Below, piece after piece: positions 49,292-62,017 of a stretch of 64,000 bases of DNA. Numbering within the stretch: the first letter of the stretch is position 1; each line of letters starts with the position of its first letter. The notes below the pieces were generated by a model that was not told where the DNA came from, did no database searches, and was given only the letters and a program-made list of their open reading frames with translations. The stretch comes from Syncephalastrum monosporum B8922 (Eukaryota > Mucoromycota > Mucoromycetes > Mucorales > Syncephalastraceae): assembly GCA_000697355.1 (NCBI GenBank), contig JNEN01001227.1, positions 124,001-188,000 on the forward strand. Reading direction: 5' to 3'. The translations under genes and the position numbers were made by a program.

Positions 49292-51085
49292 ATGGCACTA
49301 TTAGCCGCCATTCGCCTTCAATGGCTACTCTTATTGATGGTAGTTTGCATTTTCTCCCCTTCTGCTCTCGCTGCATCTCCTTCGATACCCGACCTCACCA
49401 CCGCAACTCAAAACACGGACCGTTACATTGTCGTATTTAAGCCCAACCTCCCTTCGCGGGCACTTGCGAGTCACATGCAAGCTGCACAGCGCTTCCTTAT
49501 TACACCTTCATCATCAACAGCAGCAACAAACACCACCCCATCCGCCGCCGCTCGCGCATCGACGCTGAACTATACCTCGATCGGTCTATTCCACTGGTAC
49601 GCTGGCGAATTCTATTCCGACAAATTCGAGCAGCTCCTGGGCACCACGCGTAACACATCCGACGACGTCATTCATTACTGGGTCAAGGACGTGCCGATGT
49701 CCTTGCAAGAGTTTGTCCAGACCAATCCGCCGAGCTGGGTGCGTTTGCATGGATCCCCTATGTGGAGGGCGTGTTGTTTACTCATTGTTCATTGTTCTTC
49801 CAAGTAGGGCCTGGATCGCATCGACCAACGACAGGGCACGAACGGTCAATACCGTTTTCCGACCAAACAGGTAAATTCATATATGCATACATAGCAGAGC
49901 ATTGGCTGACGACCCATCCCTAACGAAGGGCGAGGGCGTGACAGTGTACGTCCTCGACACGGGCGTCTTTGCGCACAAGGACCTCGAGGGTCGGTTGAGC
50001 ATTGGCCCATCTGTGCTGGACACCAGCGAGGACGGCAGCAACGATGTGTACGGCCACGGCACCTTTGTGGCCGGCGTATGCTGCGGAACAGAGTACGGCG
50101 TGGCCAAGCAGGCCCAAGTTGTATCGGTCAAGACGCTCGACGATGAAGGCAACGGTAAATTGTCGGATCTCCTCAAAGGCCTCGAATGGGTCACGACACA
50201 GCACACGCCGGGTGCCAAGAGCGTCGTCAAGTAAGGGCCGACGCATTCTTTTCCACTTTTTGCTGAAGACTGAAACGACATTATCCCTAGTTTATCCCTT
50301 GGAGCGCTGTACAACCAGGCCGCAAACGATGCGATTGAGCAAGCAACCGCACTGGGTATTCATGTCGTCATATCCGCTGGCAACTATGGCGAAGATGCAT
50401 GCAAATACTCACCGGGTTCGGCCCCGTCAGCGGTGACGGTCGGTGCGATCGATTCCGATGACGCTGTGGCCAAGTATTCCAATTTTGGAGCCTGTGTTGA
50501 TATGTGAGTTTTCTGGGGTTGGCGGATATATCGGGTATTTCTAAAGATTTTTTTTGTAGATTTGCGCCTGGCACTGATATTGTTTCGATTGGCACCTCGA
50601 ATGACGCGACGCAGACCTTGACGGGCACGTCCATGGCCGCACCCCGTAAGTAGCTTTTTTGTTTGTTTCCAAGGATCGACGAGCAATGATGATGCAGATC
50701 GCCAAATAATGCTCACGTGGAAAACAAACAACATCTAGATGTGGCAGGTGCTATGGCATTGTACTTGTCTGAAGCCGATTACACGCCCAGCACACTTGCA
50801 TCCCACCTCAGACACGTCTCAAGCCTGGTGTCCAATCATTTAACGCTGGGCACGGGCAACAGGTCCGTGCTCGATAATAGTGTGGGCGATGGCTGGAAAG
50901 TGCCCGGCTACTATGACGAGGCGGCGACGCCCATGAATATCTTGTTCACACATCCCATCGACGGCCAGCAGTTTTACATCTTTGGCCAGGTCGTCAACAG
51001 CGGGGAGCGGGTTTACCCGGGTTCCCTTTTCAGTGTCATCATATTGATGATGATGATGATGATGATGATGTCTCTCCTCGTCTGA
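49292..51085 (+). CDS. Secreted subtilisin-like serine protease (S8, proteinase K type)
   Basis: Six exons (49292-49738, 49808-49870, 49929-50230, 50291-50503, 50560-50645, 50739-51085) join in phase to 485 aa. A signal peptide (L-L-L-L-M-V-V-C-I-F) is followed by an I9-type propeptide (R-Y-I-V-V-F-K-P-N). The mature domain begins around W-G-L-D-R-I-D-Q-R. The triad is complete: D in V-L-D-T-G-V, H in G-H-G-T-F-V-A-G, S in G-T-S-M-A-A-P-H, with the oxyanion Asn in S-A-G-N-Y-G. The enzyme should be an active extracellular or vacuolar endopeptidase. The final residues are odd: hydrophobic and then eight Met from an ATG repeat before the stop, possibly a degenerating tail or an unrecognised splice. 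It lies 101 nt from a GPI-type gene in the same orientation. Confidence 0.9.
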
Positions 51086-51186
51086 AACCCCTCATAGCAT
51101 TGTTTCACTCCATTTCCTTCCATCATAAAAACGCGCGCGCAGGCGTGATTTTTTTCATTTTCAACTTTTCTACTCCTTAATACAAC

Positions 51187-51750
51187 ATGTATCCCAAGAC
51201 TATCATTGCTCTTGCTTGCCTTGCCGCGCTTGTCCAAGCCCAACAATGTACGTAGCGTGTGTGTGTGTATGCAGTTTTGGAGCAGATGACTGACGACTAT
51301 TTGTATGAATATATAGCTCCTGCGACAGGTGGTGGCGGCAACGGTGGCGGTAATGGTGGTGGTGCCACCAACACATTTGGCGGCGGTTCTGAAAGCCTGC
51401 TGCCCACCGGTACGGGTGGCACGGGTGGCATGGGTGGCACGTCGAGCATGACTGGCGGTAGCGGCGGTAGTGAAACTTCGGGCATGATGACCTCGTCCGC
51501 GATGGGTGGTGAAAGCTCAGCCATGAGCGGTACGTCTTCGCCCGCCATGACGTCGTCCCCCGAGACCTCGGCTATGACCAGCGGGTCTGAGACCGGCACG
51601 GAGACTGGCACGACCGCAACGGGCACGTCGACCTCAACCTCGACTTCAGGAGCCAACGCGCTTTCTGATTTCAAGTCGACCTCGCTCCTCTTGCAAGGTT
51701 CGACCTTGGCGTGTCTCTTCCTCGTCAGCTGCGCCGTCATGCTGGCCTAA
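51187..51750 (+). CDS. GPI-anchored Ser/Thr/Gly-rich cell-surface protein
   Basis: Two exons (51187-51247 and 51317-51750) join in phase to about 164 aa. Exon 1 is a signal peptide (K-T-I-I-A-L-A-C-L-A-A-L-V-Q-A). The mature part is low-complexity: G-G-G-G-N repeats, then S-S-A-M/T-S-S-P/T-G-T-E stretches likely to be O-glycosylated. The C-terminus is a hydrophobic segment (L-A-C-L-F-L-V-S-C-A-V-M-L-A) without a charged tail, the pattern of a GPI attachment signal. No enzymatic domain is visible. It should be displayed on plasma membrane or wall. Confidence 0.8.
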
Positions 51751-52307
51751 ACTTACTAGATGTATATAAATTCACTTTTTTTTATTCTGTTCTTATAAAT
51801 ATTAGAAAACCAGGATTTTGCAAACGTTCTGCGGTTCTGCGTTCAACAGATGCTTCGCTCAATAACTGTGAAATTCGCCTCGAAAGGTATTATTACAGTG
51901 TGGGTTACCCGGTGCTATGTACATGGGGATAGGTAAAGCGGGTACATGGGAACATCAACTGGGGTTCTGCATAAGTGATAACACTTTTAGTCATTGAATT
52001 TGCTACTTACTCGCCCATGCATTATCGACTGAGACCCAAGCTACAGCCCATCCAGCACACGTACACATAACTTGATATCTTGCGTTAATTTCGAAACGCA
52101 TGGCTAGTTGGTGTATGAATGCCTTAATGTAATTTGGGGTTTTTTATACAGATGAAGACGTTGTTATATAGGGAAGGAATGTTATGTTAGCCGGGGAGGG
52201 GATATAGGTAAAGAATGTGCTGTTAGTGTGAGTGTGCTTGAGTATATGATAAATATGATAAAGAGTATCTAGACTAAGAAAATAAGCAGAAAAAAAGGAA
52301 GTAATAG
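51751..52307. other. intergenic stretch between convergent genes
   Basis: 557 nt of AT-rich 3' flank between the GPI-type gene and the formin. No gene or RNA recognised. Confidence 0.55.
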
Positions 52308-55300
52308 TTATTTGGTAGAAAGACGACGGGTCCGCAAGCGCGGGGGTAGCGTGGATCGGTCTAGCGGAGGGGGCCGTTTGCTTGTCTTGCGCGTGCGAGG
52401 GGTCGCCAGCCTTGTGGACGTGGACCGGCTCGACAAAAGCTGGGGTACGGGCTGGTGCAGCGGGGCAGTGAAACTGCGCGTTGAACTGTGCTGATGGTGA
52501 TGATGATCGGCCGAGGTGCGTCGCCGCCGCGTCGAAGACGGGTTGAGGGGGGAAGTCGGTGTGGGAGGCGCGACAGGGAAGACCTCCAACTCAGCCGGTG
52601 AGGCGAGCGTTTCGCTCTGGATGGACTGGAGCATACGATGGGCCCGCAAGGAGACCGAGTCGGTTTGGGGCGTCGACATGCTTGTGGAGCGCTGGCGGTG
52701 AACGCGCTGCTCGTTGCGGCGCCGACTGGCCTTGCTGCCACCTGTGGTGACCATTCTCAGCTTCTTCATCAAGCCGTCCATGATGGCATTTTCGCCCGTA
52801 TTGGTGATATCGACGCCCTTGCCGCGGGCAGTCGAGCCGGAGCGGGCACGGGTTCGGCGCTCTTGTTCGCGCTTCTTTTGTTTCTCGAGTCGTTCTCGTT
52901 TCTGGCGTGCGAGCTTGACATCAGCGTCACAGCGCTAAAAAGACATGTGAGATTCAAGTAAACGCAGACACATGCGTATATTAAAGTATTTCTTACCTCC
53001 CAGCTAGAAGTAAACCGCTTGAAGATGCCAAAGAATTCATCTGGGTGCATCTTGGCCGGGTCTTCGCCATAGTACTTGACGACTTTGTCGTACCATTCGT
53101 CCATCTTGTTGCGCAGTAGATAGAGCCGTTTAAACTCGCTTAATGCTTGGACGTGGAACTCGCGCATGACACGAGCAAATATATCGTCGTTATCTTGTTC
53201 TTCAGGGTAATGCTCAAGTTCCTCGCCCAGTTTTTGCAGCTCGGTTTCGAGTTCACGGAATTCATTGTTCATCTCAATCCGGGAAACTAACAAATTGTTG
53301 GACTTGATACCGAAAAGTTGCTGTTGATGCTTACCTTTGCACGCTTCGCCGCACTCCTCAAGTTCTTCCAAAAAGTTGGTCATGTTTGGAAAGTTACGAT
53401 CTACTGTATCCACCAAAAAGTGCAAGAACGTCGTCGCATTTGCAGTCGCTTTGGTATCGACGAGCTATGGAAGGTTCAGTCACTTGATTTTTTGAGCCCT
53501 TTTTTCATGACTTACCTTGTTGATACTTGCAATCTTGATGCCAAACGCACCGCCTCTGTAGGTATTGCCGTTCAGAAAGTTACCGAGCAGCAAGATCAGA
53601 TGCAAAAGCTGGCCAAATGCCTTGGCGTTCTTGAGCGACAGCGACGCGTCAAAGATGGCTGTCATTTGCTTGTGAAGCTGGTGGTAGCGGTCCCAGAAGG
53701 TAGTGCGAAACAACATGGCCTGGATGCGCTCCTTGAACCTCGGAATGGTCATGACCTCGATGCAAAATTGGTCGGGCTGGGCAAGATCCGCATCGCTTTG
53801 AGAGTACGGTTTCAGTTTGGTCATTTCCTCGTCGGTAGGGGCAAACTTGAGGAGGTTAGCGAGGACCTGCTCGTCGTCGAAATAGGGATCCATGGCTCGA
53901 ATGCGTGGCACAATGTCATGGAAGGGTATCTTGCGGGTAATACTCGTGATAAAAATGTCTGCGTGGGTTAAGTACGGTCCCCTATTCGTAAGTACCTTTC
54001 TCCCCGCTACTTACTGAGGTTATATGCCTTGCGCGGCTCGAGGGCCTGGATACGGTCCTTGGCCTGCTTCATCTTTAGTTGCATGGCTGGACGTTGCTCA
54101 AAGTTCTGTTCTATATCGTCAAAAATCCCTGCTCTCGCGAGCTGGTACTCGACCGAGTGTTCGAAGGGCTCGTTGCCCTCTGATTCGATCGTCTTTTCGA
54201 GCTGGCTCCAGATCGTGTCCTCGATTTTGACCGAGTTCATGATTTCCCACTCGACAAATTTGAGCTTCCGCTTGGGCTGGAACGCACTCTGCTTGCGTCC
54301 GATGCTGCCCAGCATCATGGGCGGGGGCGGGGGCGCCAAGCCATCCGCTGGTGGTGGTGGAGGCATGCCTGGCGGCAATGGTGGCGGGGGCGGGGGGGGA
54401 GGCATCATCGAAGGGGCAGGCGGCGGCGGAGGTGGAGGTGGAGGTGGAGGCGGAGGAGGTGCCAATGTGGGTGCGGATGTGTCCACATGGAGAGGCCCCG
54501 TTTCGGTGGGATGCGCAGGTTCCAGGGCAGCTTCTGTTTCATCGGGTGTGCCCTGTTTGACCTGAATGGCTTCATCCACGGTAGCATCGGTTTTGCCGTC
54601 CGCACTCTGGTGGTCGTCTTTGCCACTATCGACCGAGAAGCCGGAAAAGATACTCGAAGCGCGGTTGCTCTTCTTGCTCGAGAGGCTGACTGTGTCGGGA
54701 TCAAGCGTCAAGCTGCGCTGCGACTTGCCGTCATCCGACGTATCCGAAATGTGATCCATGATGCGGCGGAGTAGAGTGTCTTGCTGGCTTGTACGCTTCA
54801 TGAAACTGGTCATGCGCGAGCTGATTTTACTTTTGAATGTGTGCCTGAGCGCGTCCGAGACGGTGGTGGAGCTTCGGCGAGGTCGCGGTTGCTCGCTCAT
54901 GGACTCGTCGAGTTTGTGCTGACCGGTCTGGATCTCCCAGAGCCGAAGGTCGGCATCCGAGTTGTATTTGCGACTCGAGCGGTTGCGTTTTTTCTCAACA
55001 GGCGAGCCGTACTCGGTGAGCTGGCGAATGGTGTCATACAAACGTCTGTTCTGGGCATCCATGGCCTCGACGGTTTGCTGGTACTCGAGCTCGAGGTCGT
55101 TGAGTTGCTGTTGCAAAACCTGGTTGGCCGAGTTGGCGACTCGCAGACGTTTGTCGAGGTCCTCGTTTCTATCCTTGAGAGACGCAACCGTCTCTGCTTT
55201 GATCTATCAGTAACAGATGGCCTGGTGCAACGCAAAATTTTTCTTACCTGTCGATTCTTCCGACTCGGATGCTTCGCTTGGACGCGGTAAGCCGAGATCC

Positions 55301-57471
55301 GCTTCCCGCAAGGCCTGGTCTAACTCCGTCTCCTCTGCAAACTTGGAAATCAAGGCGTCCACCGTCATGGACGTGTCCTCCACGTCATCTGCGTTTTGCT
55401 GGAGCACGATGCGGCTCACAACCGACTCGATGAGTTGATAGCAGCGATCACGAGTGGCCGTCTCGCCCTGAACAAGCATGAGGTGCTGCAATATGGAGCG
55501 GAGGGACTCGTATGCTTCTGTGCCGACGACGCTCGCAAGGATATTGTCCAAGATCTCAGGTGGATCAATCACATCGTTGAGGACCATGTCGCCGTAGATG
55601 AGTGCAGCGTCGTGTTCTTCCAGATCTTTGAATTCTTCCATCTTGCGGCGGAGGAGCTCCGAGGGCAAGGGCTCCATCTTGTCAAGGATCCGGGTGAGGC
55701 CCGCTTGATAAAGCTGATTGCGCAGCGCGACGCGGATGTCGAGGTCTTCGACTGCGTCCGGATCGACGAGTGCATTGATGAGGAGCATATTTGCGAGCTG
55801 TGGGAGATTAGTATTACTCTGTCTTTTTGACTCGTTTGCAGAATAAACTTACGCCATATTCCATGAGATGCTCTTCTGGGTTTTCCGAGATGCCGGTCAG
55901 TTTGAAAAAGTCGCGATCGGTACCGACGAGCGAGCCCATCTTGCCGCGGGCGTCAAGGATACGTTCAAAAGAACCCAGCCAGATGTCGAAGCGGCCCTCG
56001 CCGTCCTTACGCTCCTTGAGAAGTTCCATGCCACGCAGGACCATAGAGTGGCCGTTGGGTATATCGCAGTAGCATAGAAAAGTGAGAGCGTCGCATGTCA
56101 GCTGGCGGGCGGGCACGTAAGGTGAGAGGAGCGACATGGTCATGCTGTCAATGTAGCGCGAGTCGCGCAGCATTTCCTGGATGCCATACTACATGCAAGA
56201 GCCGTATGAGGTAGGGGTCTATTACCATTCAGGTCAAGTACGTACCACATTGTTGATCATAATTTTTAGACATTTGATGATCTCCAGCTCGATTAGGCAA
56301 TCTTTTTGTTTCCTATTCTCTGGGCTATCAGAACAGAGAAAATGCAAGCATGCAAAAGATACTCTACCTGTCTAATCTGCCGTGGAGCTTATCGAGCTCG
56401 CCCGCGATCAGTTGCATGCCGCCATCATCAATGAATTGTTTGATCCAACTGCATGAAGCAAAAAGGTAAGCCATGGGATGAGACAAGTCAGGGATTTCTA
56501 TATATTACCTAAGAGGCATATTTTCCAATTGCGCAGCAAGGCCTGACATGACCTTGATGCGATCTGTTTTTTTCTCGGCCTTGTAAAAAGGGCGGATATA
56601 CGACTTTGCTTTTTCGCCTGTCTCGTGTGATTTGAGGCTAGCATGGCTGCGTGACGCTCGGGATCGGAGGCTGTGTTTTGCTTTGTTGTTCATGACTGAC
56701 GCCAGTTGAGAGGTGAGCTCAGCTTCGTTGCGGAGGATCCATTCTTTTTTATCCAAAGACAAGTCGCGCACGTCGCCATCGGCCAAGTTAAGATCAAGCC
56801 GAGTCTAAAGGCAGGAGCATAAGTATATGGACTGGCCCGAATGCTAATAGTAATAGTAATAGTAATAATAAAGAGAGATAATAGAAAACGTACGGCAACT
56901 TCCTGGAAGAGGCGTTCGATCTCTTGATCTGTTGATTTTTTATCCGCTGCATCGTCGTGGTGCGGATGCACGGGGTTTTCTACGTCGGGGCTGTTGTTGT
57001 CATGATGTCGAGGTGCATCCAAGGAACCCAAGCTGCGGCTTCCCGTTTCGAACTCTAAGAAAACACAAGGAAAAAACGGTTAGACCATGGAGTTTGATAA
57101 TCCATATCCTTACCCGCCGGATCCCAGGCGTCCCATTTGGGTATACACGGCATTGAGTTGTAAGAACGCGCCATGAGAGGAGCAGCGCGCTTAGCAAGAA
57201 AACTGGTCTTGTGCCTGAGCGCCTGGGGCGGATCGATAACGAGCGGGCTGGCGACTTGCTGACTTGATACGGGATCGACTACCGTTGGAATGCAGAGGCT
57301 CATTGCCCTCAAGGAGCGCGGCCGAGAAGCCTTGATAGGCTCTTCATTGATAGGTTCCTTGAAAGAGACGGCGCTGATGGCTGAAACGGTCGAATTGCGC
57401 CTGGAGTTGTAGTGTAGACGGGATTGACTCTTTAAACGGCGTTTGCCGCTTACGTTCGAGAAAAGGTCCAT
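52308..57471 (-). CDS. Diaphanous-related formin (GBD/FH3-FH1-FH2)
   Basis: About a dozen exons on the minus strand give a protein of roughly 1,500 aa. The start is M-D-L-F-S-N-V at 57471. Order: a Ser/Arg-rich N-terminus; a GTPase-binding/FH3 region (I-R-P-F-Y-K-A-E-K-K, then the S-W-I-K-Q-F-I-D-D-G-G-M block and L-T-C-D-A-L-T-F-L-C); a coiled coil (L-Q-Q-Q-L-N-D-L-E-L-E-Y); FH1, several runs of 6-14 Pro around 54300-54460; FH2, with the W-E-I-M-N-S-V, L-L-G-N-F-L-N-G-N-T-Y-R-G-G-A and L-V-D-T-K blocks; then a basic C-terminal tail. Formins nucleate unbranched actin filaments, use profilin through FH1, and are released from autoinhibition by Rho GTPases. A C-terminal DAD-like basic region is not clearly defined. 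The exon boundaries in the FH3 part are approximate. Confidence 0.9.
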
Positions 57472-58591
57472 CGGTAGGCGATCGTCAGTATGCAAAAGTC
57501 AGTTCATGCGCGCACAGCAAATGGCAAAAAAGCAGGTAAAAGAGTAAAACGATAAATCACGATCTCTCTTTTTGAGTGAAGTTTGAGGCAAAAGAAAATA
57601 AGAAAATAAAAAAAAAGAGAAAAGAAAGAGACGCTGAAAATGGAAAGGGCGGTTTGAACCTTGAAGGCCATTGTGGTGGTGGCCACGTGTCGCCAATATA
57701 TACATAACACATCATAGCTTGTTCCGCGCGCCCGTTCCACTTGCTCAATCCTTTTTACGCCCTTTTCTATTGTGTTCCACACGTGTTTGTTCATAGCGTT
57801 ATCTACGAGAAAGCTATGACTGGCTTGGGACGTCATCTCTCAAGCTGCTTGCATGAAACGAGGTCGGCATGGCAACAGCTCTTTCCTCATGTCTATCCCT
57901 AGAAACCCAAACGATGGGCTACTCAAAAGCAGGGGCATAATTTGATTTTAATACGTCTCTCATTCTTTCAGTGGGCACATGCAGTACAAAGCAAAACAGC
58001 CTCGAGGGCCGTCAGTGTTCCCATACATACACGCGCAGGTAGTCAATGAGCCCGCCAAAAAAGAAGTGGACGACCACAGTTTTTGGCTCAGGTACAGAAA
58101 CCTTATCGGCAGAGTCGGGGGCAAACAAATAGAAACTGAAACGGTATGGAGCCATGGAGTGAAATGAGGACGGGCCACGGCTTCTATTGTAGTTGTAGCT
58201 GTAGTTGTATCACCTTGGCGGCGTCTATCTTTTTATTCGCTCCCCTTTTTCCTTTTTTTTTTTTTCCTGTTGAATACATCATAGGTTCCAAGAAATGAGC
58301 CCAACTGTAATTGAATTCGATATAGACAACACTCAGCACGTTGTTATGAGCCATTGCATCATGTGCCTGCGAGCAAGAGACAGGCTCCATAGTTTAGACA
58401 GAACCTCGACTTCAGGCAGTCTTATACTGGATAGATCAGGTTAGGGGAGCTTTATGGCTCGGGGCACCGCCTTTTTTCATGAATGCACTGTGGGGTGCGA
58501 TGCACACAGAAGAATGTGTGTTCGGTGGCCCTATTTTGGACCCAGCCGACACGTTCAAATTTACGTTGGTCCTTCACATTTACGCACTGGA
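57472..58591. other. divergent promoter region, formin / MED10
   Basis: About 1.1 kb of A/T-rich sequence between two divergent genes. The minus-strand frames near 57500-57836 lack domains. The plus frame that reaches MED10 from 58454 is just an open upstream extension. Confidence 0.5.
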
Positions 58592-59292
58592 ATGATGCAG
58601 CAGAGTGGATCACGTTCTTCGTCGAGTTCACCGTCCACGGCCACTGCTACACCGACTCACCCTGCCAACACAATACAGGACCCGCAGAACCCATCCGACA
58701 CTGCCCGCCAGGCTGTCGAAGACCAGCTGAACGATCTACTCCAGCTCCTGTTCGAGCTGAGCGTTGTCGTCTACGATTTCCAACCGGATGGCAATCGTCT
58801 GGTCTGGAACAAAATGTACGATCCAAAGGATGGCTGAGGGTGACCGTCCACGTGAATTAACCTCCTGTTAGAAATGCCGTTCTCGAGCACTACCAAAAGA
58901 TCGACGAGCTCAAAGACAACTTGGACGTGCACATACCCGAAGAAGTCATAAAGTGAGTCCGAACCGTTTGAGGTTTCCATGGTTAACCCTCGCTAGCTTT
59001 GTTGAGCATGGTAAGAACCCGGACATCTTCACCCAAGGTTTTGTGGAACGCACTGCCACAGAAAACCAGTTTACAAACGGCAAGATCAAGGCAGTCGATG
59101 TGAGTATGAACAGTGACTGACTGATGCACGCCAAGTCATGTCGAACCACCCACTCATGTCTGTCTATAGGAATTTCGCTCTATACTATCAGACGAGTTTT
59201 CAAAGTCATTTCCTGACCTGTATGACAACAATTATGAAAAGAAGGACGACCCTATGGTGAACGATAATACCGATACTCCCGATAATGCCTGA
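58592..59292 (+). CDS. MED10: Mediator complex subunit 10
   Basis: Four exons (58592-58815, 58872-58952, 58997-59099, 59170-59292) join in phase to 176 aa. After a Ser/Thr-rich start (about 45 aa, longer than the core) come L-L-Q-L-L-F-E-L-S-V-V-V-Y-D-F-Q-P-D-G, L-K-D-N-L-D-V-H-I-P-E-E-V-I, G-K-N-P-D-I-F-T-Q, and S-I-L-S-D-E-F-S-K-S-F-P-D-L-Y. These are the conserved MED10/Nut2 blocks. MED10 sits in the Mediator middle module and links activators to RNA polymerase II. The tail is acidic. It converges on the glycine-rich-domain gene. Confidence 0.92.
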
Positions 59293-59626
59293 TTCATTTT
59301 ACTACCCCCTCTTCCATCTGTACATATTCAGCCGCACAGCGAGCACCAATAAAAGGCAAAGTTACAAGCATGCATAGCACATTTACGCAGACACGGACAG
59401 GAGCCAAGTATAGCCAAGTGTGCGAAGAGCTGGTGCTGCTGCTTACCATGTTTAATATGTATCAAGCCATACACTGCTAATGCAGCTGCTAATTTTACTA
59501 TACTGTATGTACAGTATAACTCATATTGTTTATTCTAGATCATTTGCGAATATATATAGTCCAATACTTCTGTGTGAGGCATAATGTTATATAACAGATC
59601 GATGGTCGAAGGAATGGCAGAGCTGT
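59293..59626. other. intergenic region with 20-bp inverted repeat
   Basis: 334 nt between convergent genes. Contains the inverted repeat listed separately, AT-rich 3' flanks, and no gene. Confidence 0.6.
59499..59518. repeat. 20-bp inverted repeat, 9-nt arms
   Basis: TATACTGTA, TG, TACAGTATA; arms perfect reverse complements. It shares the GTATGTAC core with the 25-nt repeat at 45342-45366. Confidence 0.5.
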
Positions 59627-62017
59627 TTAGCAGCCGCCGCCGCCGCCGCATCCGCCACCTCCTCCGCCACAACCGCCTCCACCGCCTCCACCGCAGCCGC
59701 CACCTCCACCGCCTCCGCAGCTACTGTATCCACCGCCGTACGAATAGCTGGAGTAGCCGCCACCGCCACCGCCACCGCCACCGCCGCTGCCGCTGCCGCT
59801 GCGCGTGCCGCTACCTCCTTTTGTCTTGCTTGTCTTTATCACTCGGGGCGGAGGGGGCGGACAATAATCTACATATTTGGATAAAGGGTCATCATTAGAA
59901 AGTGCTCTCGATAATTTGCTTTGATATCTTGTACATACCGATGACATCGGTGGATTTGACCGGATAGGAGTCAGGCTCTGGAAAATGGTACAAGTTAGAA
60001 TGGCAAATAGTTCATGCTAATGTAGCAGCGGGCTCAACTCAATACTTACCAGCGTCGTCCATCGACATGCCTCTTAGTTGCTGCGATGCATCTTCCGGAC
60101 GATAGGCTGGCATGGTGACGCCCACCTCAGGGTAGGTGCCAGCATCGTAATCATCTAAGCCTAGAGGGACTTGACGCGTGCGCTTGGACTTCGGCTGTCG
60201 CGACTTGTCCTTCCCCTTCTTTGTTTTCTCGCTGGAGATACCAGCATCCTACATGTAATGCACAACGATATTGTAGTTCTGATTAGCCACAGGCAACGAC
60301 CAACAAAGGATCATGTGAGACATACCTCGATACGATACGTATTGCCAGAATCCTTCCATGCAGCATTGGTATCGCTGCGATAATCCCTCAGTTTTACCTC
60401 CGGTATTGTATCGTCGTGATTCATGACGCGGCCCAGAAATTTCAAAGTAAAGTCGCGGTAGGCCTTGGGGTGCAGCATGTGTGTATGCCAGCTCACATCT
60501 ATTAGAATTATCAAGTTAGACTTACTTCGTTTCAACGGACGAATGTTAAGCACACACCAATTTCATGCGTGGGCACGAAGATTCTTCCAGGATTATCTTT
60601 CATGAGGAACAAAAAGTCCTTATACTTGCGAAGGCCACGGATGATACCGCCAGGAACACTCCAGTTCACGTTGATCATATCGGTACCGACTTTGTTCTGG
60701 CGATTCACAGCAGCGAGAAGATCCACCGAAAAGGGGCTCGGATGTCCGTAATAACAATGCTTCAATGAATGCATTATTTCTATTTAAAGAAAAAGGTCGG
60801 TGATAAGCAAGTGCCGCCACAAATTCTCCTGATAGATACTTACCCTTTATTTGTGGATCGATCATCGTTGGGTCCCAACGACGTCGAGCTGTCAAGCCAA
60901 AAGCCTTGTTCATCCGACGTATAAACTTGTGCCGTCTGCCCACGCGGTGATTAGAATGCATACGGTTGCTCAAACGATATTCTACTCTTCGGATGACATT
61001 GTCCTCAGTGATATTATTCATCTCGTAATGGACTTCGGCGGCGGTCAAATAACGAGCGCAGTAGTTCAGGTCCTCTGTCTGACGGAGCTGACCATTATGG
61101 TTAAGCATTAGGCCACTACACACAGGCAAAGAAGGGCTGTTTAGAAAAGGGAACCGTCATCTGTGATTCGCTCTTTTGACTTACGCCACTTTTAGGTTCT
61201 GACTCAAGCGGTCACCAAAGTCGTCTGCCCAGTGCTTTGAAGAAAAATTCCATGCTGTGAATCGTCTTCGGCATCTGTGACAAACAATTGTAGCTTTTTC
61301 GTGGCGCCACTTCAAATAGTCTTCCCTGCAGTGATATATTAGGTGTGTAAATTCTCAAACCTCAACTGGAGACATACCAGGTACACTTGATAATGGCGTC
61401 GCAGTAATAGCAGCTAAACCCCGATTCTGACATCTTGTCGCTCGGTATGTAGGGCATGTCGCTTTGGGAGTACGGCTCGTTGCCCATATACGTTTTCCAA
61501 GTTGTAAGAGTATTTTCGCTAGGGCCATCGCGTTCCTCGAACTATAGATCGTTGACAACCGGTAAATAAACATGACAGATGGAAAGAGAGAGCCTGCTGA
61601 TCGTACCATCTTCTTGAGAGGAAGTGTATACTCGAGCATCTTATCGGGACGATACAAGCGATGCATATCTTCATAGTAGCGAAAAGGGCTTACTAGATGT
61701 GCATGCCAGAGATAAGCGATGTCTAAGAAACTAAGGTTAGTCGTCCATTTCAGTGGTCTCAAAACTGGCTCACCTAGGGGCGGAGGCACGTCGGCAAGAT
61801 TTCCCTCGGAATCATCAAGAGTTTTCATATACTGAATGTATCGCAGCTCCGCACGTGCCAGGGCAACATCCAGGTACTTTTCGCCGTTGCGGAATTGAAT
61901 GAAGCGCTCGATCAGGGAAAGATAATAGAAAGCATTTTCGACGGTCACGACGCCACCCAGTTGGGGGAAGGTCCCGTCTTCGCTTTGTGTGGGAGGGTCA
62001 CCTTGAAACTTGGTCAT
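59627..62017 (-). CDS. Glycine-rich-domain protein (DUF1399/GRDP type) with Cys/Gly tail
   Basis: About ten exons on the minus strand, about 600 aa. Exon 1 is 62017-61774; exon 2 is 61722-61607. The first intron (51 nt) is a multiple of three and stop-free, so unspliced reading would insert residues before the WHAH motif. Visible blocks: A-Y-L-W-H-A-H-L-V-S-P-F-R-Y-Y-E-D near the start, E-P-Y-S-Q-S-D-M-P-Y, two CxxC-type pairs (C-Y-Y-C and C-H-R-C) that resemble a zinc ribbon, and a second V-S-W-H-T-H-M-L-H-P. The C-terminus is a G-G-G-G-C-G-G-G repeat ending in Cys. The two W-H-x-H motifs and the Gly/Cys tail match the DUF1399 family (plant GRDP proteins included), whose molecular role is poorly known. 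Exon joins in the middle are approximate. Confidence 0.75.

Noticed and set aside
59584..59898. Arg/His-rich plus-strand frame opposite the Gly/Cys tail
   Set aside because: It is the complement of the GGC/GGT-rich repeat and has no independent support.
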